Shown here one piece after another: positions 38,362 through 46,682 of a DNA stretch of 64,000 bases (positions are counted from its first letter, which is position 1; every line of letters starts with the position of its first letter). The position numbers and the translations under genes were made by a program. Source of the DNA: Pseudomonadota bacterium (GTDB lineage: Bacteria > Pseudomonadota > Gammaproteobacteria > Burkholderiales > Methylophilaceae); the NCBI GenBank assembly GCA_029782295.1, contig JAKOVB010000020.1:121471-185470 (forward strand), read 5' to 3'. Under the pieces are notes generated by a model, which was given only the letters and a program-made list of their open reading frames with translations, was not told where the DNA came from and made no database searches.

Positions 38362-39106
38362 ACACCTTGCAGGAAGGGTCCCGGGAAAGCTTGATCGTGC
38401 GCCATTCCATGGCCAGCACATCGAGCAGGAGCAACCTACCCTGCAGGGATTCGCCGATGCCGAGCAGCAACTTCATCGCTTCGGCGGCCTGCGTGGTACC
38501 GATCATGCCGACCAGCGGCGCAAACACGCCAAACTCGGCGCAACGCATTTCACCAACCCCATCCTCCGTCGCCGTATCCGGAAACAGGCAGTGATAACAC
38601 GGGCTGTTCTCGTGGCGCATATCAAAGACCGACACCTGCCCCTCGAAACCGATGGCCGCTCCTGACACCAGCGGTTTTTTCAGGTGGGTGCAGACCTTGT
38701 TCAAGGCATACCGCGTCGCAAAATTGTCGCTGCAATCGATGACCACGTCAGCGACGCTCGCCAGCGCAGTGAATTCCTCGATGCTGGATCGATGCTCAAC
38801 GGGAACCACGCTGATTTCCGGATTGATCGCCGCCAGAGACCGTTGCGCCGACACCGCCTTGTTCACGCCCAGCGACTGTGTCGAATGGATCACCTGACGC
38901 TGCAGGTTGGTCAGTTCGACCTGGTCGAAATCACAGATAGTCAACTTGCCCACCCCACCCGCTCCCAGGTAGAGCGCCACCGGCGAACCGAGACCGCCGG
39001 CCCCGACGATCAGGGCATGGGACTGTGCCAGCTTTTCCTGGCCTTCGTAAGCAATTTGCGGAAGCAGGATATGGCGACTATAGCGCAGGAGTTGCTGGTC
39101 GTTCAT
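38345..39106 (-). CDS. moeB: MoeB/ThiF-family adenylyltransferase
   Basis: A 253-residue E1-like enzyme that adenylates the C-terminal Gly-Gly of a ubiquitin-like sulfur carrier (MoaD or ThiS). The nucleotide loop is VGAGGLGSPVALYLGAGG. The block LTNLQRQVIHSTQSLG follows, and two zinc CxxC pairs (CYHC and CKVC) frame MRCAEFGVFAPLVG. Length and motifs are standard. Its ATG overlaps the stop of the upstream pilin-like gene by 4 nt, so it is the last gene of the pilus operon, an odd location for a cofactor enzyme. The choice between MoeB, ThiF and HesA cannot be settled from sequence. Confidence 0.9.
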   Translation of the reverse strand: MNDQQLLRYSRHILLPQIAYEGQEKLAQSHALIVGAGGLGSPVALYLGAGGVGKLTICDFDQVELTNLQRQVIHSTQSLGVNKAVSAQRSLAAINPEISVVPVEHRSSIEEFTALASVADVVIDCSDNFATRYALNKVCTHLKKPLVSGAAIGFEGQVSVFDMRHENSPCYHCLFPDTATEDGVGEMRCAEFGVFAPLVGMIGTTQAAEAMKLLLGIGESLQGRLLLLDVLAMEWRTIKLSRDPSCKVCGARA

Positions 39107-39789
39107 TGCGGCAGTTTTCCGGATTCCACCAGCCTGTTCATCAGTATCGGCCTGGAGATAAATACCAGTACATCATCGAAGGTCGCACTGAGGGTGTCGG
39201 ACTGATACAACCCGTTCGAGGCTTCGAAATCGGCATTCTCACCGTTCGCGGTTTTGTCCTTGCCAGTCGAGAAGACAATCGCAACCGGACGCTCCGCCGT
39301 CGAGAGCAAGGCATTCCCGGCACTATCCTGCACCATCAGCGCATCAGCAGAAAATGAAGTCGTCAGGGAAGGCAAGATGGCCTGGTTACTGAAATTGCGG
39401 TCTACCCGGTAACGCCAATATCCCGTCCAGGGATCCGCCGTCACCTTACGTTTGGTCCCCCAGCTATCCACCTCGCTGACACCCAGGGTTTTCCAGGGCA
39501 AATATCCTTCTGCCGCAGGGGCGCCACTACAACTGGCATCCTCGATGCCGTAGGCGGCATTCGCCGGATCAGTGGTCGTGGTGGGGCACGGCAAGCGGCC
39601 GTAAAGGATTGCAAACCCGAGCAGCGCATTCCTGATTTCCGTCAGCTCCTGCTTCGTTTCCGTGTAATTCTTCTGGTCCATTTGGGCGCTGAGCGGGACC
39701 AGCAAGCCGCCCAGCATCAGGCCGACGATCACCAGCACGACGGCCATTTCCAGCAGGGTAAAGCCTCTCTCGATTTTGCTTGCAGTCAT
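39103..39789 (-). CDS. Large pseudopilin with LPCP / LPWKTLG motif (protein A)
   Basis: A 228-residue type IV pilin-like protein. The prepilin leader is MTASKIERG, cleaved before FTLLEMAVVLVIVGLMLGG, with Glu5 present. The large C-terminal domain has GRLPCPTTTTDP...C...GYLPWKTLGVSEVDSWG, shared with the adjacent protein B. ATG 39789 follows GAGGAG; an in-frame ATG at 39807 overlapping the upstream stop is possible. It is larger than major pilins and has a complete hydrophobic N-terminus, so it may be a minor or tip pilin, or the major subunit of an unusual fibre. It is coupled to moeB. Confidence 0.85.
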   Translation of the reverse strand: MTASKIERGFTLLEMAVVLVIVGLMLGGLLVPLSAQMDQKNYTETKQELTEIRNALLGFAILYGRLPCPTTTTDPANAAYGIEDASCSGAPAAEGYLPWKTLGVSEVDSWGTKRKVTADPWTGYWRYRVDRNFSNQAILPSLTTSFSADALMVQDSAGNALLSTAERPVAIVFSTGKDKTANGENADFEASNGLYQSDTLSATFDDVLVFISRPILMNRLVESGKLPQ

Positions 39790-39806
39790 GCTGCGCTCCT
39801 CATTCA

Positions 39807-40934
39807 TCACGGTGCCGGGCACGTCATCGTCGCGGTATCCATGCACACCCGGGCCGTCCAGCTTGCGGCGCCGCCGCCTACCGTAATTTTCGCCGGCACA
39901 TTGACACTTCTTGCCGTCACGCACCCGCCGGCACAGGTCTGTGGAAACGTCGATTCCGTTCCGGGCTGAAAATCCGTGCCCACTTGGTAGCTGGTCACAC
40001 CATACCAGCCGTTATTCATTAACCACGTCCCCAGCGTCGGGTGCGCATAGTTCGGGTCGTTATAGGGGATAAAGCCTGAAAGCAGATTTGTTTGTTGTAT
40101 CCCGAGGAAATTCCCCGCCCATGGAAAATAATGCTGGTGATTGTAGAAATTCCGCAACCCTGCCGTGGGTGGGGTATCCCCACCGCGAATTTCATTGGCG
40201 ATTCTTCTGCGGAGCGGCTGGCGCAGTTGTTCCGGCGCAATCGGCTCGATACGATCGTTGAATGTCGTGGAAGGCGGTGCCACCACAAACGTGTAGTTCA
40301 CACCAGAAACGTTACCGGTCGCATTATTGACGCTGGCCAGGGCATCCAGGTAGTTGGGGCTGGAACTGTTGCCGCCGCAGAGAGAAACCGGACCCGTCCG
40401 GCTTTGTCCGGATAGCGGGGTCCCCGGCGCAATAATCAGCGCAATGGCAGGGCTGGGAGGCGAAGGCAGCAATGTGCCACTTGCATCCACCAGCGAAAGG
40501 GTCCCAGCCGTATTGCTGTTCAATGGGAGCGAGTTCCGGTTCGACACCGAAATGCTGTCCCGGTAAATCGGGGAAAGGGCATACCAGAGACACTCATCAT
40601 CACCATCTTTGATAGGACCCAGTCCGATGGTTTTCCAGGGCAGCCGCCCGATATAGGCATCACAATTCGAGCCCGTGGCGTTACTCAAACCGTCGTTATC
40701 CGTGTCCGGGCACGGCAACACCCCGGGCATGGAAGCATGTTTGACCGCCCATCCGATCAGGCCGGATTTTGCCGTCGCCAGAGCCACTGTGGTTTTCCGG
40801 TCACGCTGCAGGTTCGCACCCTTGGGGCTGAAGGCATTGATCAGGTAACCCGTCGCTGTCAGGCCAAGGATGAACACCAGCATGATCAGTGTCATCCCGC
40901 GCTGGGATGCAAGAGATGGGCCCCGACCTGTCAC
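39807..40934 (-). CDS. Large pilin-like protein with LPCPDT / LPWKTIG motif (protein B)
   Basis: A 375-residue protein with a pilin-like leader (SLASQRG before MTLIMLVFILGLTATGYLIN). The mature part lacks the usual Phe1 and Glu5, as in PilX/GspK-type minor pilins. The shared core reads GVLPCPDTDNDG...C...GRLPWKTIGLG; then come long Ser/Asn/Gly-rich loops and several cysteines (CGG, CAGGC, C-terminal CMDTATMTC). It looks like a large exported tip or adhesin-type subunit. The start GTG 40934 is likely. It lies directly upstream of protein A. Confidence 0.8.
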   Translation of the reverse strand: MTGRGPSLASQRGMTLIMLVFILGLTATGYLINAFSPKGANLQRDRKTTVALATAKSGLIGWAVKHASMPGVLPCPDTDNDGLSNATGSNCDAYIGRLPWKTIGLGPIKDGDDECLWYALSPIYRDSISVSNRNSLPLNSNTAGTLSLVDASGTLLPSPPSPAIALIIAPGTPLSGQSRTGPVSLCGGNSSSPNYLDALASVNNATGNVSGVNYTFVVAPPSTTFNDRIEPIAPEQLRQPLRRRIANEIRGGDTPPTAGLRNFYNHQHYFPWAGNFLGIQQTNLLSGFIPYNDPNYAHPTLGTWLMNNGWYGVTSYQVGTDFQPGTESTFPQTCAGGCVTARSVNVPAKITVGGGAASWTARVCMDTATMTCPAP

Positions 40935-40946
40935 AATCCACCCGGA

Positions 40947-41477
40947 TCAGGGTTTGGCTGCGGGTTTGGCCGCAGTTGCCGATGGAGACGCTTTGACCAC
41001 AGCAGGGGCTTCCACAGGGTTTGCCGTCTGAGGCAGGTCTCGGGCATGATCGACGATCACGCCACTGGCTGGATCATAAGTCTGTCCCGCCTTGAGGGAC
41101 ACCTCCTTGCCACTGCCATCGACCTTGAGCCGGACACGGCCGTCCTTACCGCTCAGGCGACCGACGCCGATTTCACCCTGCTTGCCGGCCTCCAGCACCG
41201 GTTGCCGGTTGACCCAGACCGTCCCCTTGCCGTCGCTGCGTTTCACGTAACCCTGCACCGTCACGGCAGTCATCGGGACAACCGGTGCGGGTGCACCCAC
41301 CTCGGCGCCATCATTGTCGGCAGGCCGGATGAGCTTGTCCGGGGGTGCGCTGCTCAGGCGCAGATAGTCCAGATTGGCTCGTTCATTCGGCGTCAGGAAT
41401 AGACGACCTAACCGGTCGTCGGCGTGTACCTGGACCACTGGCAAACTCAGCAGCAATAGCGCAATAAGCCGCTTCAT
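40947..41477 (-). CDS. Periplasmic pilus-cluster protein (MshK/PilP-like position)
   Basis: A 176-residue exported protein with signal peptide MKRLIALLLLSLPVVQVHA. A stretch DRLGRLFLTPNERANLDYLR is followed by a short beta domain (VTVQGYVKRSDGKGTVWVNRQPV) resembling the MshK/GspC-like inner-membrane linker domain, and an Ala/Pro-rich tail. Its ATG overlaps the preceding PilO-like gene by 4 nt. Predicted to link the inner-membrane complex to the secretin; that is inferred from order and the TP.ER motif. Confidence 0.65.
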   Translation of the reverse strand: MKRLIALLLLSLPVVQVHADDRLGRLFLTPNERANLDYLRLSSAPPDKLIRPADNDGAEVGAPAPVVPMTAVTVQGYVKRSDGKGTVWVNRQPVLEAGKQGEIGVGRLSGKDGRVRLKVDGSGKEVSLKAGQTYDPASGVIVDHARDLPQTANPVEAPAVVKASPSATAAKPAAKP

Positions 41478-42091
41478 GGTTTGCTTCCTGAGCGCGCAGG
41501 CTCGGTTACCGTCAACCAGTCGATTTCGCATGCGGAGGTCAGGTTTGGCAGGAACTTGTTCTTGCCTCCTCCGCCGACCCGGGTGATCACGCAATCACGG
41601 ACCATGAAAGGCGCACGTTCCTTCGCGGCCAATGTATTGAATATGGTCATCAGATCGCCTTCATGCAGCAATGGGGCTTCGATCTTCATCACTGAACGAT
41701 GCAGCACGAATCCCCCTGTGTTCAGGCTGAAGGGAGGTTTGTAAACTTCCTGGGCGCCGATACTGTAGCTGATACCGAACAATTTGAATTGCTGGTTGAT
41801 GGTGCGCAGGTCATCGATCCATTCGATACGGCGCTCCTCGCCGATAAACCCCTGCCTGACCAGCTCGAGGTACAGCGGCATGTACTTGACGATCATGTCT
41901 TTCTCGGCGCCGGAAGTCTGGAATCTCTGGCGTGCCCCGTTCAATGCGCCCTGCTGATTTTCTAACGCTTGCCTTGCTTTGTCTGCCTGATGGCCGGTGT
42001 AGCCCACCAGCAACCCGATGAAAACAGCGGTTGCAGCCAACACCATCAAAGGAATTTGCAACACCTTCCAATCGTGTGAAGTCAGCTTCAT
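41474..42091 (-). CDS. PilO/MshJ-like inner-membrane pilus assembly protein
   Basis: A 205-residue bitopic protein: one N-terminal membrane helix (IPLMVLAATAVFIGLLVGY), a coiled coil (ADKARQALENQQGALNGARQRF) and a small ferredoxin-like periplasmic domain. This is the shape of PilO and MshJ, which align the platform with the secretin. Sequence similarity to PilO is weak by eye, so the call rests on architecture and on location after the PilM/N-like gene, which it overlaps by 4 nt. Confidence 0.65.
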   Translation of the reverse strand: MKLTSHDWKVLQIPLMVLAATAVFIGLLVGYTGHQADKARQALENQQGALNGARQRFQTSGAEKDMIVKYMPLYLELVRQGFIGEERRIEWIDDLRTINQQFKLFGISYSIGAQEVYKPPFSLNTGGFVLHRSVMKIEAPLLHEGDLMTIFNTLAAKERAPFMVRDCVITRVGGGGKNKFLPNLTSACEIDWLTVTEPARSGSKP

Positions 42092-43677
42092 GATGCCACC
42101 GCCGGTTTCAAGACCAGCTTGATTTTGAATTGTGCTGCAGGCATCTGCTGTGCCTGGGCATCCAGCGTACTCCCTTGCAAATTTGAATAGGAACTGACGT
42201 TCACCGGTTGCTGTACGACCACGACACTGTCAATGCGTGGATCCTTGCCGAGCAGATCGGCAAAACGCGTCACGCTGTTGAGCGCGGCACGATAGTCCCC
42301 GGTAAAATTCCGGATCTCTCCATCGACGAAGCCGATTTCGCGCATACGGTCAGGGGTGCCTGGCCGCGGTGCCTGGTTGTTGGAACCGTTCAGGTTGCCG
42401 TTGGTTTTCGGAAAATTCCCATCGTCCGCGACATTGAGATCATTGGTCAGTTTCCAATGCAACCGCTGCAACTGAATCTCCGGGGCGGAATCAAGCGCGG
42501 TCGAGACCACCTGCATCACGCGAAGCGGGGTCTGGTTGTTTGTTTCCAGTGCCGCAGACATATCCACCACGACCTTCAATTCGTTACCGGGAATCGGGGT
42601 GGCGGGGAAATTTCTGGCGACCTCATCATACCGGTGTTCGTATTCGTGGGTCTGCGCCTGCGCCTGCACCAATTGTTCCTTGAAGTCGAAAGTCTCCCGC
42701 AGATTCAGTGCAGCCATCAGAATCCCTGCTGCAAAAATGCCTGCACTGGCATACCCGATCCAGCCGCGCAGTCGATTGATCCGGTAATCCCGGGTCTGCT
42801 GTGATGGTGCAAGGTTGACCGGGACTCCCCCCTTGGCCAACACCTGCATATACAGCAGCTCAGGGAACTGCTGCAAGGCCTGCTCCTGCAAACCAACCCG
42901 GCTACCGAGCTTGCGTGCATCAAGTGCCAGACATTCGTATTCCAGTTCCTTGACGATGGTCTGGCAGGCTGCCTCGCCTTCCTGATCCGCTGTCAGCACC
43001 AGAAGGCTGAGCTTGGTATCCGCAGCGATCAAACGCTGGCTCAGCAGATAGAGACGTGTCTTTTCGGTCTCGGCCATGTAAAGCTGCGGCTTGCGGACCT
43101 GGCTGTTGACGGTTTCGAGCGCAAGCCGGCTGACACGCAACCTTCCGTTATGAAAATAAGTCTGCCGCAGCCCAGGCAGCAGTCCATCCATCAGCAGAAG
43201 ATGCGGGGTGTCGAGTTTGAGTTTATCAACCAGGAATTGGCTCACCATGGGCAACAGGTAGACACCCGCCAGTGGCGCCCGCTGTTCTTCCATGGCCAGA
43301 ACCCAGGGATGGATGCTTTCTGCATTGCTCAGCGCCACCAGAAGAAAGAGATCATCGCGTCGTTGCTCGACCGCACGCCCGATGAACTGGGCTGCCCGGT
43401 AAACGGAGTTACGGTAAATCTGACCAAGCTTGCGCTCCAGCAGGGACTGGCGCGCCAAGCCGCTTGTATGGGGTGCCGATTCGACCCGGTAGTCTTCTTC
43501 GACTGCATCTGCAATCAGGAACAGCGGCGTCGAAGGATGTCGTTGCAGGAATTGCCGGAAAGCATTCAGCCCGGCTTCATCGTTCTTGAAGCTGTCGCAC
43601 GTCACCAGCCGGCCGAATCGCCAAAGACCTGCGGTCAGGCGATTGGGGAATGCACAGAGAACGATTCTGGAAATCAT
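42088..43677 (-). CDS. Degenerate PilM-PilN-like (MshI/GspL-like) fused assembly protein
   Basis: A 529-residue protein with a long cytoplasmic N-terminal part (~1-310), one membrane helix (GIFAAGILMAALNLRET..., ~320) and a periplasmic part with coiled coil and PilN-like domain (...VVQQPVNVSSYSN...FKIKLVLKPAVAS). I cannot see the actin-like phosphate motifs of PilM. Gene position and topology match a fusion of PilM and PilN, as in GspL or MshI. An internal Asn-rich linker (NGNLNGSNNQ) splits the C-terminal domain. The family is not one I can name with certainty. Confidence 0.6.
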   Translation of the reverse strand: MISRIVLCAFPNRLTAGLWRFGRLVTCDSFKNDEAGLNAFRQFLQRHPSTPLFLIADAVEEDYRVESAPHTSGLARQSLLERKLGQIYRNSVYRAAQFIGRAVEQRRDDLFLLVALSNAESIHPWVLAMEEQRAPLAGVYLLPMVSQFLVDKLKLDTPHLLLMDGLLPGLRQTYFHNGRLRVSRLALETVNSQVRKPQLYMAETEKTRLYLLSQRLIAADTKLSLLVLTADQEGEAACQTIVKELEYECLALDARKLGSRVGLQEQALQQFPELLYMQVLAKGGVPVNLAPSQQTRDYRINRLRGWIGYASAGIFAAGILMAALNLRETFDFKEQLVQAQAQTHEYEHRYDEVARNFPATPIPGNELKVVVDMSAALETNNQTPLRVMQVVSTALDSAPEIQLQRLHWKLTNDLNVADDGNFPKTNGNLNGSNNQAPRPGTPDRMREIGFVDGEIRNFTGDYRAALNSVTRFADLLGKDPRIDSVVVVQQPVNVSSYSNLQGSTLDAQAQQMPAAQFKIKLVLKPAVAS

Positions 43678-43688
43678 CTGGTCGGCTT

Positions 43689-44894
43689 CTACAGTTTGAG
43701 TTTGCCTATGGTGTCATATACCGGGCCGAGCACGGAGAACATGATCATTGCCAGCAACATCCCCAGAATGACCGTCAGCGCCGGCTCCAGCATCTTCAGC
43801 ATTTTCTCCACAGACTCCTTGACGTCACGATCGTAAAAGTAACTGATGTTGAGCAATGACTTGTCCAGCGCCCCGGTACTCTCCCCCACGCGGATCATGC
43901 GCACCACCAATGGCGGGAACAAGCCTACATTATGAAAACTTTCGCTCATGCTGTCACCGGCATTGATCTGCTGCCAGGCATGTTCGAGCGCATCGGCCAC
44001 CACACGGTTGGAGGCAATATCCTGACAAGTCTTGATCGCATCGAGAATGGGCACCCCGGTCTGGTACATCAAAGCGAAATACCGGGCAAAGCGGGCCAGG
44101 ATGATTTTCTGCAGGATTTCTCCGGTCACCGGCAGGTGCAATTTCACATAATCGAAACGATAAAGCGCGGCCGGGCTCCGCTTGATGGCGATGCTGACAG
44201 CCAGCACGGCGAGAAAAGGCAGTGACAGGAGCAGCCACCAGTAATTCACGAAGATATCCGACACCCCGATCAGGATGCGTGTCTCCATCGGCAATTCCTG
44301 CCCCATGTTGCGCAGGAATGACACCATCTGCGGCACCAGGTACATCATGAGGAAAGTAATCGCTCCCATCACCACCACCAGCACGAACATCGGATAGGCC
44401 AGCAGACGCTTGGTCTGGGCCATCAATTCGTCCTGCCATTTCAGGGTGGAGGCCAGATTCTCGAAAACTTCCGGCAGTTTTCCCGTCTGTTCGCCGGCGC
44501 GAATCAGGCTGACAAAAACATGGCTGAACACTTTGGGATGGGAAGCCAGTGCCTGTGAAAGCTGCTTGCCGCCCTCCACCTCGGACACCAGGGCTCCAAT
44601 CACCTCGCGCAAATGTGGATTGGTGGTACTGTCGCGCAAATCCACCAGCCCCTCCAGCAAAGGGACGCCGGCTCTAGTCAGTTGTTCCATCTGGAAACAG
44701 AACATCACCAGATCCTGCAGGCTGACCTTGTGGGTATTGAACAGGCTGTGCCGCTGCTGCGCGATGTCGAAGGTGACGAGGTCCAGCCCCATCCGCTGCA
44801 GGCGCAATTCAAGATCAACATCGTTGACCGCTTCCATGCGCCCTTGGGCCGGTTTTCCCGTCTGGTCGACCGCCTTGTACCGGAAAATCGGCAT
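43689..44894 (-). CDS. mshG: Type IV pilus/T2SS platform protein (PilC/GspF/MshG family)
   Basis: A 401-residue polytopic platform protein with two tandem T2SSF domains (FCFQMEQLTRAGVPLLEGL... and ARYFALMYQTGVPILDAI...) and the conserved GxxxG-type membrane segments. The N-terminal MPIFRYKAVDQTGKPAQG block is typical of GspF/PilC. It docks the ATPase and the growing fibre. It lies 15 nt after the ATPase gene. The MshG label follows from the MSHA-like gene order. Confidence 0.9.
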   Translation of the reverse strand: MPIFRYKAVDQTGKPAQGRMEAVNDVDLELRLQRMGLDLVTFDIAQQRHSLFNTHKVSLQDLVMFCFQMEQLTRAGVPLLEGLVDLRDSTTNPHLREVIGALVSEVEGGKQLSQALASHPKVFSHVFVSLIRAGEQTGKLPEVFENLASTLKWQDELMAQTKRLLAYPMFVLVVVMGAITFLMMYLVPQMVSFLRNMGQELPMETRILIGVSDIFVNYWWLLLSLPFLAVLAVSIAIKRSPAALYRFDYVKLHLPVTGEILQKIILARFARYFALMYQTGVPILDAIKTCQDIASNRVVADALEHAWQQINAGDSMSESFHNVGLFPPLVVRMIRVGESTGALDKSLLNISYFYDRDVKESVEKMLKMLEPALTVILGMLLAMIMFSVLGPVYDTIGKLKL

Positions 44895-44909
44895 GTGCGC
44901 CCCGGCCTG

Positions 44910-46643
44910 TTAGTCGATCCGGCCGGTCAGGTCGACGACGCGTGAGACTTCGGAAACGCTGGTCAGGCCTTCCAGAACACGACGGATGCCATCCTCTGCC
45001 AGCGTCACAAAGCCCTTGTCCCGAGCCACATCACGCAACTCATCCAGATGGGCCCTTCTGGCGATCATGGAGTCCATTTCATTGTCGATCCGGAGCAGTT
45101 CCATGATAGCCATGCGGCCGCGATACCCATTGTAATTGCAACGCTTGCAACCCTTGTGCCGGAAAATCTGCGTTTGATGCCCGGACTTGAGCCCCAACAA
45201 TCGAGCCTCTTCCCCCTCGGGGGTATAAGCTTCCTTGCAATGAACGCATAGCACGCGAACCAGGCGTTGTGCGATCACACCGATGATGTTGCCGGCCATG
45301 ATTTCCGGTGCAATGCCGATATCCAGCAAGCGCGGGAACGTGCCCAGTGCAGAATTGGTATGCAGGGTGGTAAACACCTGATGCCCCGTCATCGCGGCAC
45401 GGAATGCCATCTCGGCAGTATCGTTGTCACGCACTTCACCTACCAGGATCACATCAGGGTCCTGTCGCATGATAGAACGGATGCCGTTGGCGAAATCCAC
45501 CTTGTTCACTTCATTGACCGACGTCTGGCGCATCATGGTGACCGGATATTCCACCGGATCTTCCAGGGTCATGATGTTGACCGCCTCGGTATTCACGAAT
45601 GACAGTAACGAATAGAGGGTGGTCGTCTTCCCGCTACCGGTCGGCCCCGTCACGACCAGAATACCTTCCGGCCGTGTCATCATCAGCTTCAACTGTTCCA
45701 GCGTCTCATCCCGCAGCCCCATGCGATCCAGGGGAATAATGGATTTCTCGCGGTCCAGCACCCGCAACACGATGTTTTCACCGTGGATGGTCGGATGACT
45801 GGCCACCCGGAAGTCAATGGGGCGGCCGATCAAAGTGATCTGCAGACGACCATCCTGCGGCGAACGGGTTTCCGCGATATCCATACCGCTGATCACCTTG
45901 AGACGGACGGCGATACCCGGCCAGTAACTCTTGTGCAGGCTGCGGATCTGCTGCAACACGCCATCGATCCGGTAACGAATACGCAGGAATGCATACTCCG
46001 GCTCGAAGTGGATATCCGAGGCACCGCGTTTCACGGCGTCCATCAGCAGCGCACCCACCAGGCGCACGACCGGCTGAGTATATTCCTCGCCACCGCCCTG
46101 CAGGCTCTTGTAGTCGATTTCACCGGTCTCGATTTCTCGCAGGATGCCATCCACCGATAGCTCGTAACCATAGAACTGATCGATATGCTCTTCGAGTTGT
46201 GCCTCACCTGCCAGCGCCGGCTTGACCTGAATCTGCCCGCCCAGCATGGCGCGCAACTGATCCAGCGCCACCACGTTGAACATGTCGGCCATCGCCACCA
46301 CCAGCACCTTGCCGGTCTCCTCGAAGGCAATCGGCAACAACTGGTAACGCCGCGCGAACTCTTCCGGCACCATCTTGAGCGCTTCGGCATCGGCGATCAC
46401 GTTGGAAAGGTCGATACTTTCCTGACCAATGGTATGCGCCACCAGATCGCGCACCATCGCCTCGGTCACGAATCCAAGACGAACGAGCTGACGCCCCAGC
46501 GGGATATTGTTCTGATCCTGCTCCATCAGCGCGATGCGCAACTGGTCCTGACTGATCAGGCCCTGCTGCACCATCAATTCGCCCAGACGAAGCTTGCGCC
46601 TTTGTTCGGACATCACGTTATTTGGATTATTTTTATCGGACAT
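44910..46643 (-). CDS. mshE: Type IV pilus assembly ATPase with MshEN c-di-GMP-type N-terminus
   Basis: A 577-residue GspE/PilB/MshE ATPase. The Walker A is GPTGSGKTTTLYSLL (~residue 330), with an Asp box, Walker B (DVILVGEVRD) and a His box (TALHTNSAL-type: VFTTLHTNSALG). A C-terminal zinc tetra-cysteine module follows: CVHC ... CKRC. The N-terminus has two MshEN motifs, RLGELMVQQGLISQDQ(L) at ~19 and LGRQLVRLGFVTEAM at ~52, the pattern known to bind cyclic-di-GMP. It drives fibre extension; no PilT retraction ATPase is in the cluster. Confidence 0.93.
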   Translation of the reverse strand: MSDKNNPNNVMSEQRRKLRLGELMVQQGLISQDQLRIALMEQDQNNIPLGRQLVRLGFVTEAMVRDLVAHTIGQESIDLSNVIADAEALKMVPEEFARRYQLLPIAFEETGKVLVVAMADMFNVVALDQLRAMLGGQIQVKPALAGEAQLEEHIDQFYGYELSVDGILREIETGEIDYKSLQGGGEEYTQPVVRLVGALLMDAVKRGASDIHFEPEYAFLRIRYRIDGVLQQIRSLHKSYWPGIAVRLKVISGMDIAETRSPQDGRLQITLIGRPIDFRVASHPTIHGENIVLRVLDREKSIIPLDRMGLRDETLEQLKLMMTRPEGILVVTGPTGSGKTTTLYSLLSFVNTEAVNIMTLEDPVEYPVTMMRQTSVNEVNKVDFANGIRSIMRQDPDVILVGEVRDNDTAEMAFRAAMTGHQVFTTLHTNSALGTFPRLLDIGIAPEIMAGNIIGVIAQRLVRVLCVHCKEAYTPEGEEARLLGLKSGHQTQIFRHKGCKRCNYNGYRGRMAIMELLRIDNEMDSMIARRAHLDELRDVARDKGFVTLAEDGIRRVLEGLTSVSEVSRVVDLTGRID

Positions 46644-46682
46644 GGAGATTTGGGGGTTTCTGGAGAAACTGCAGTCGCTCCG

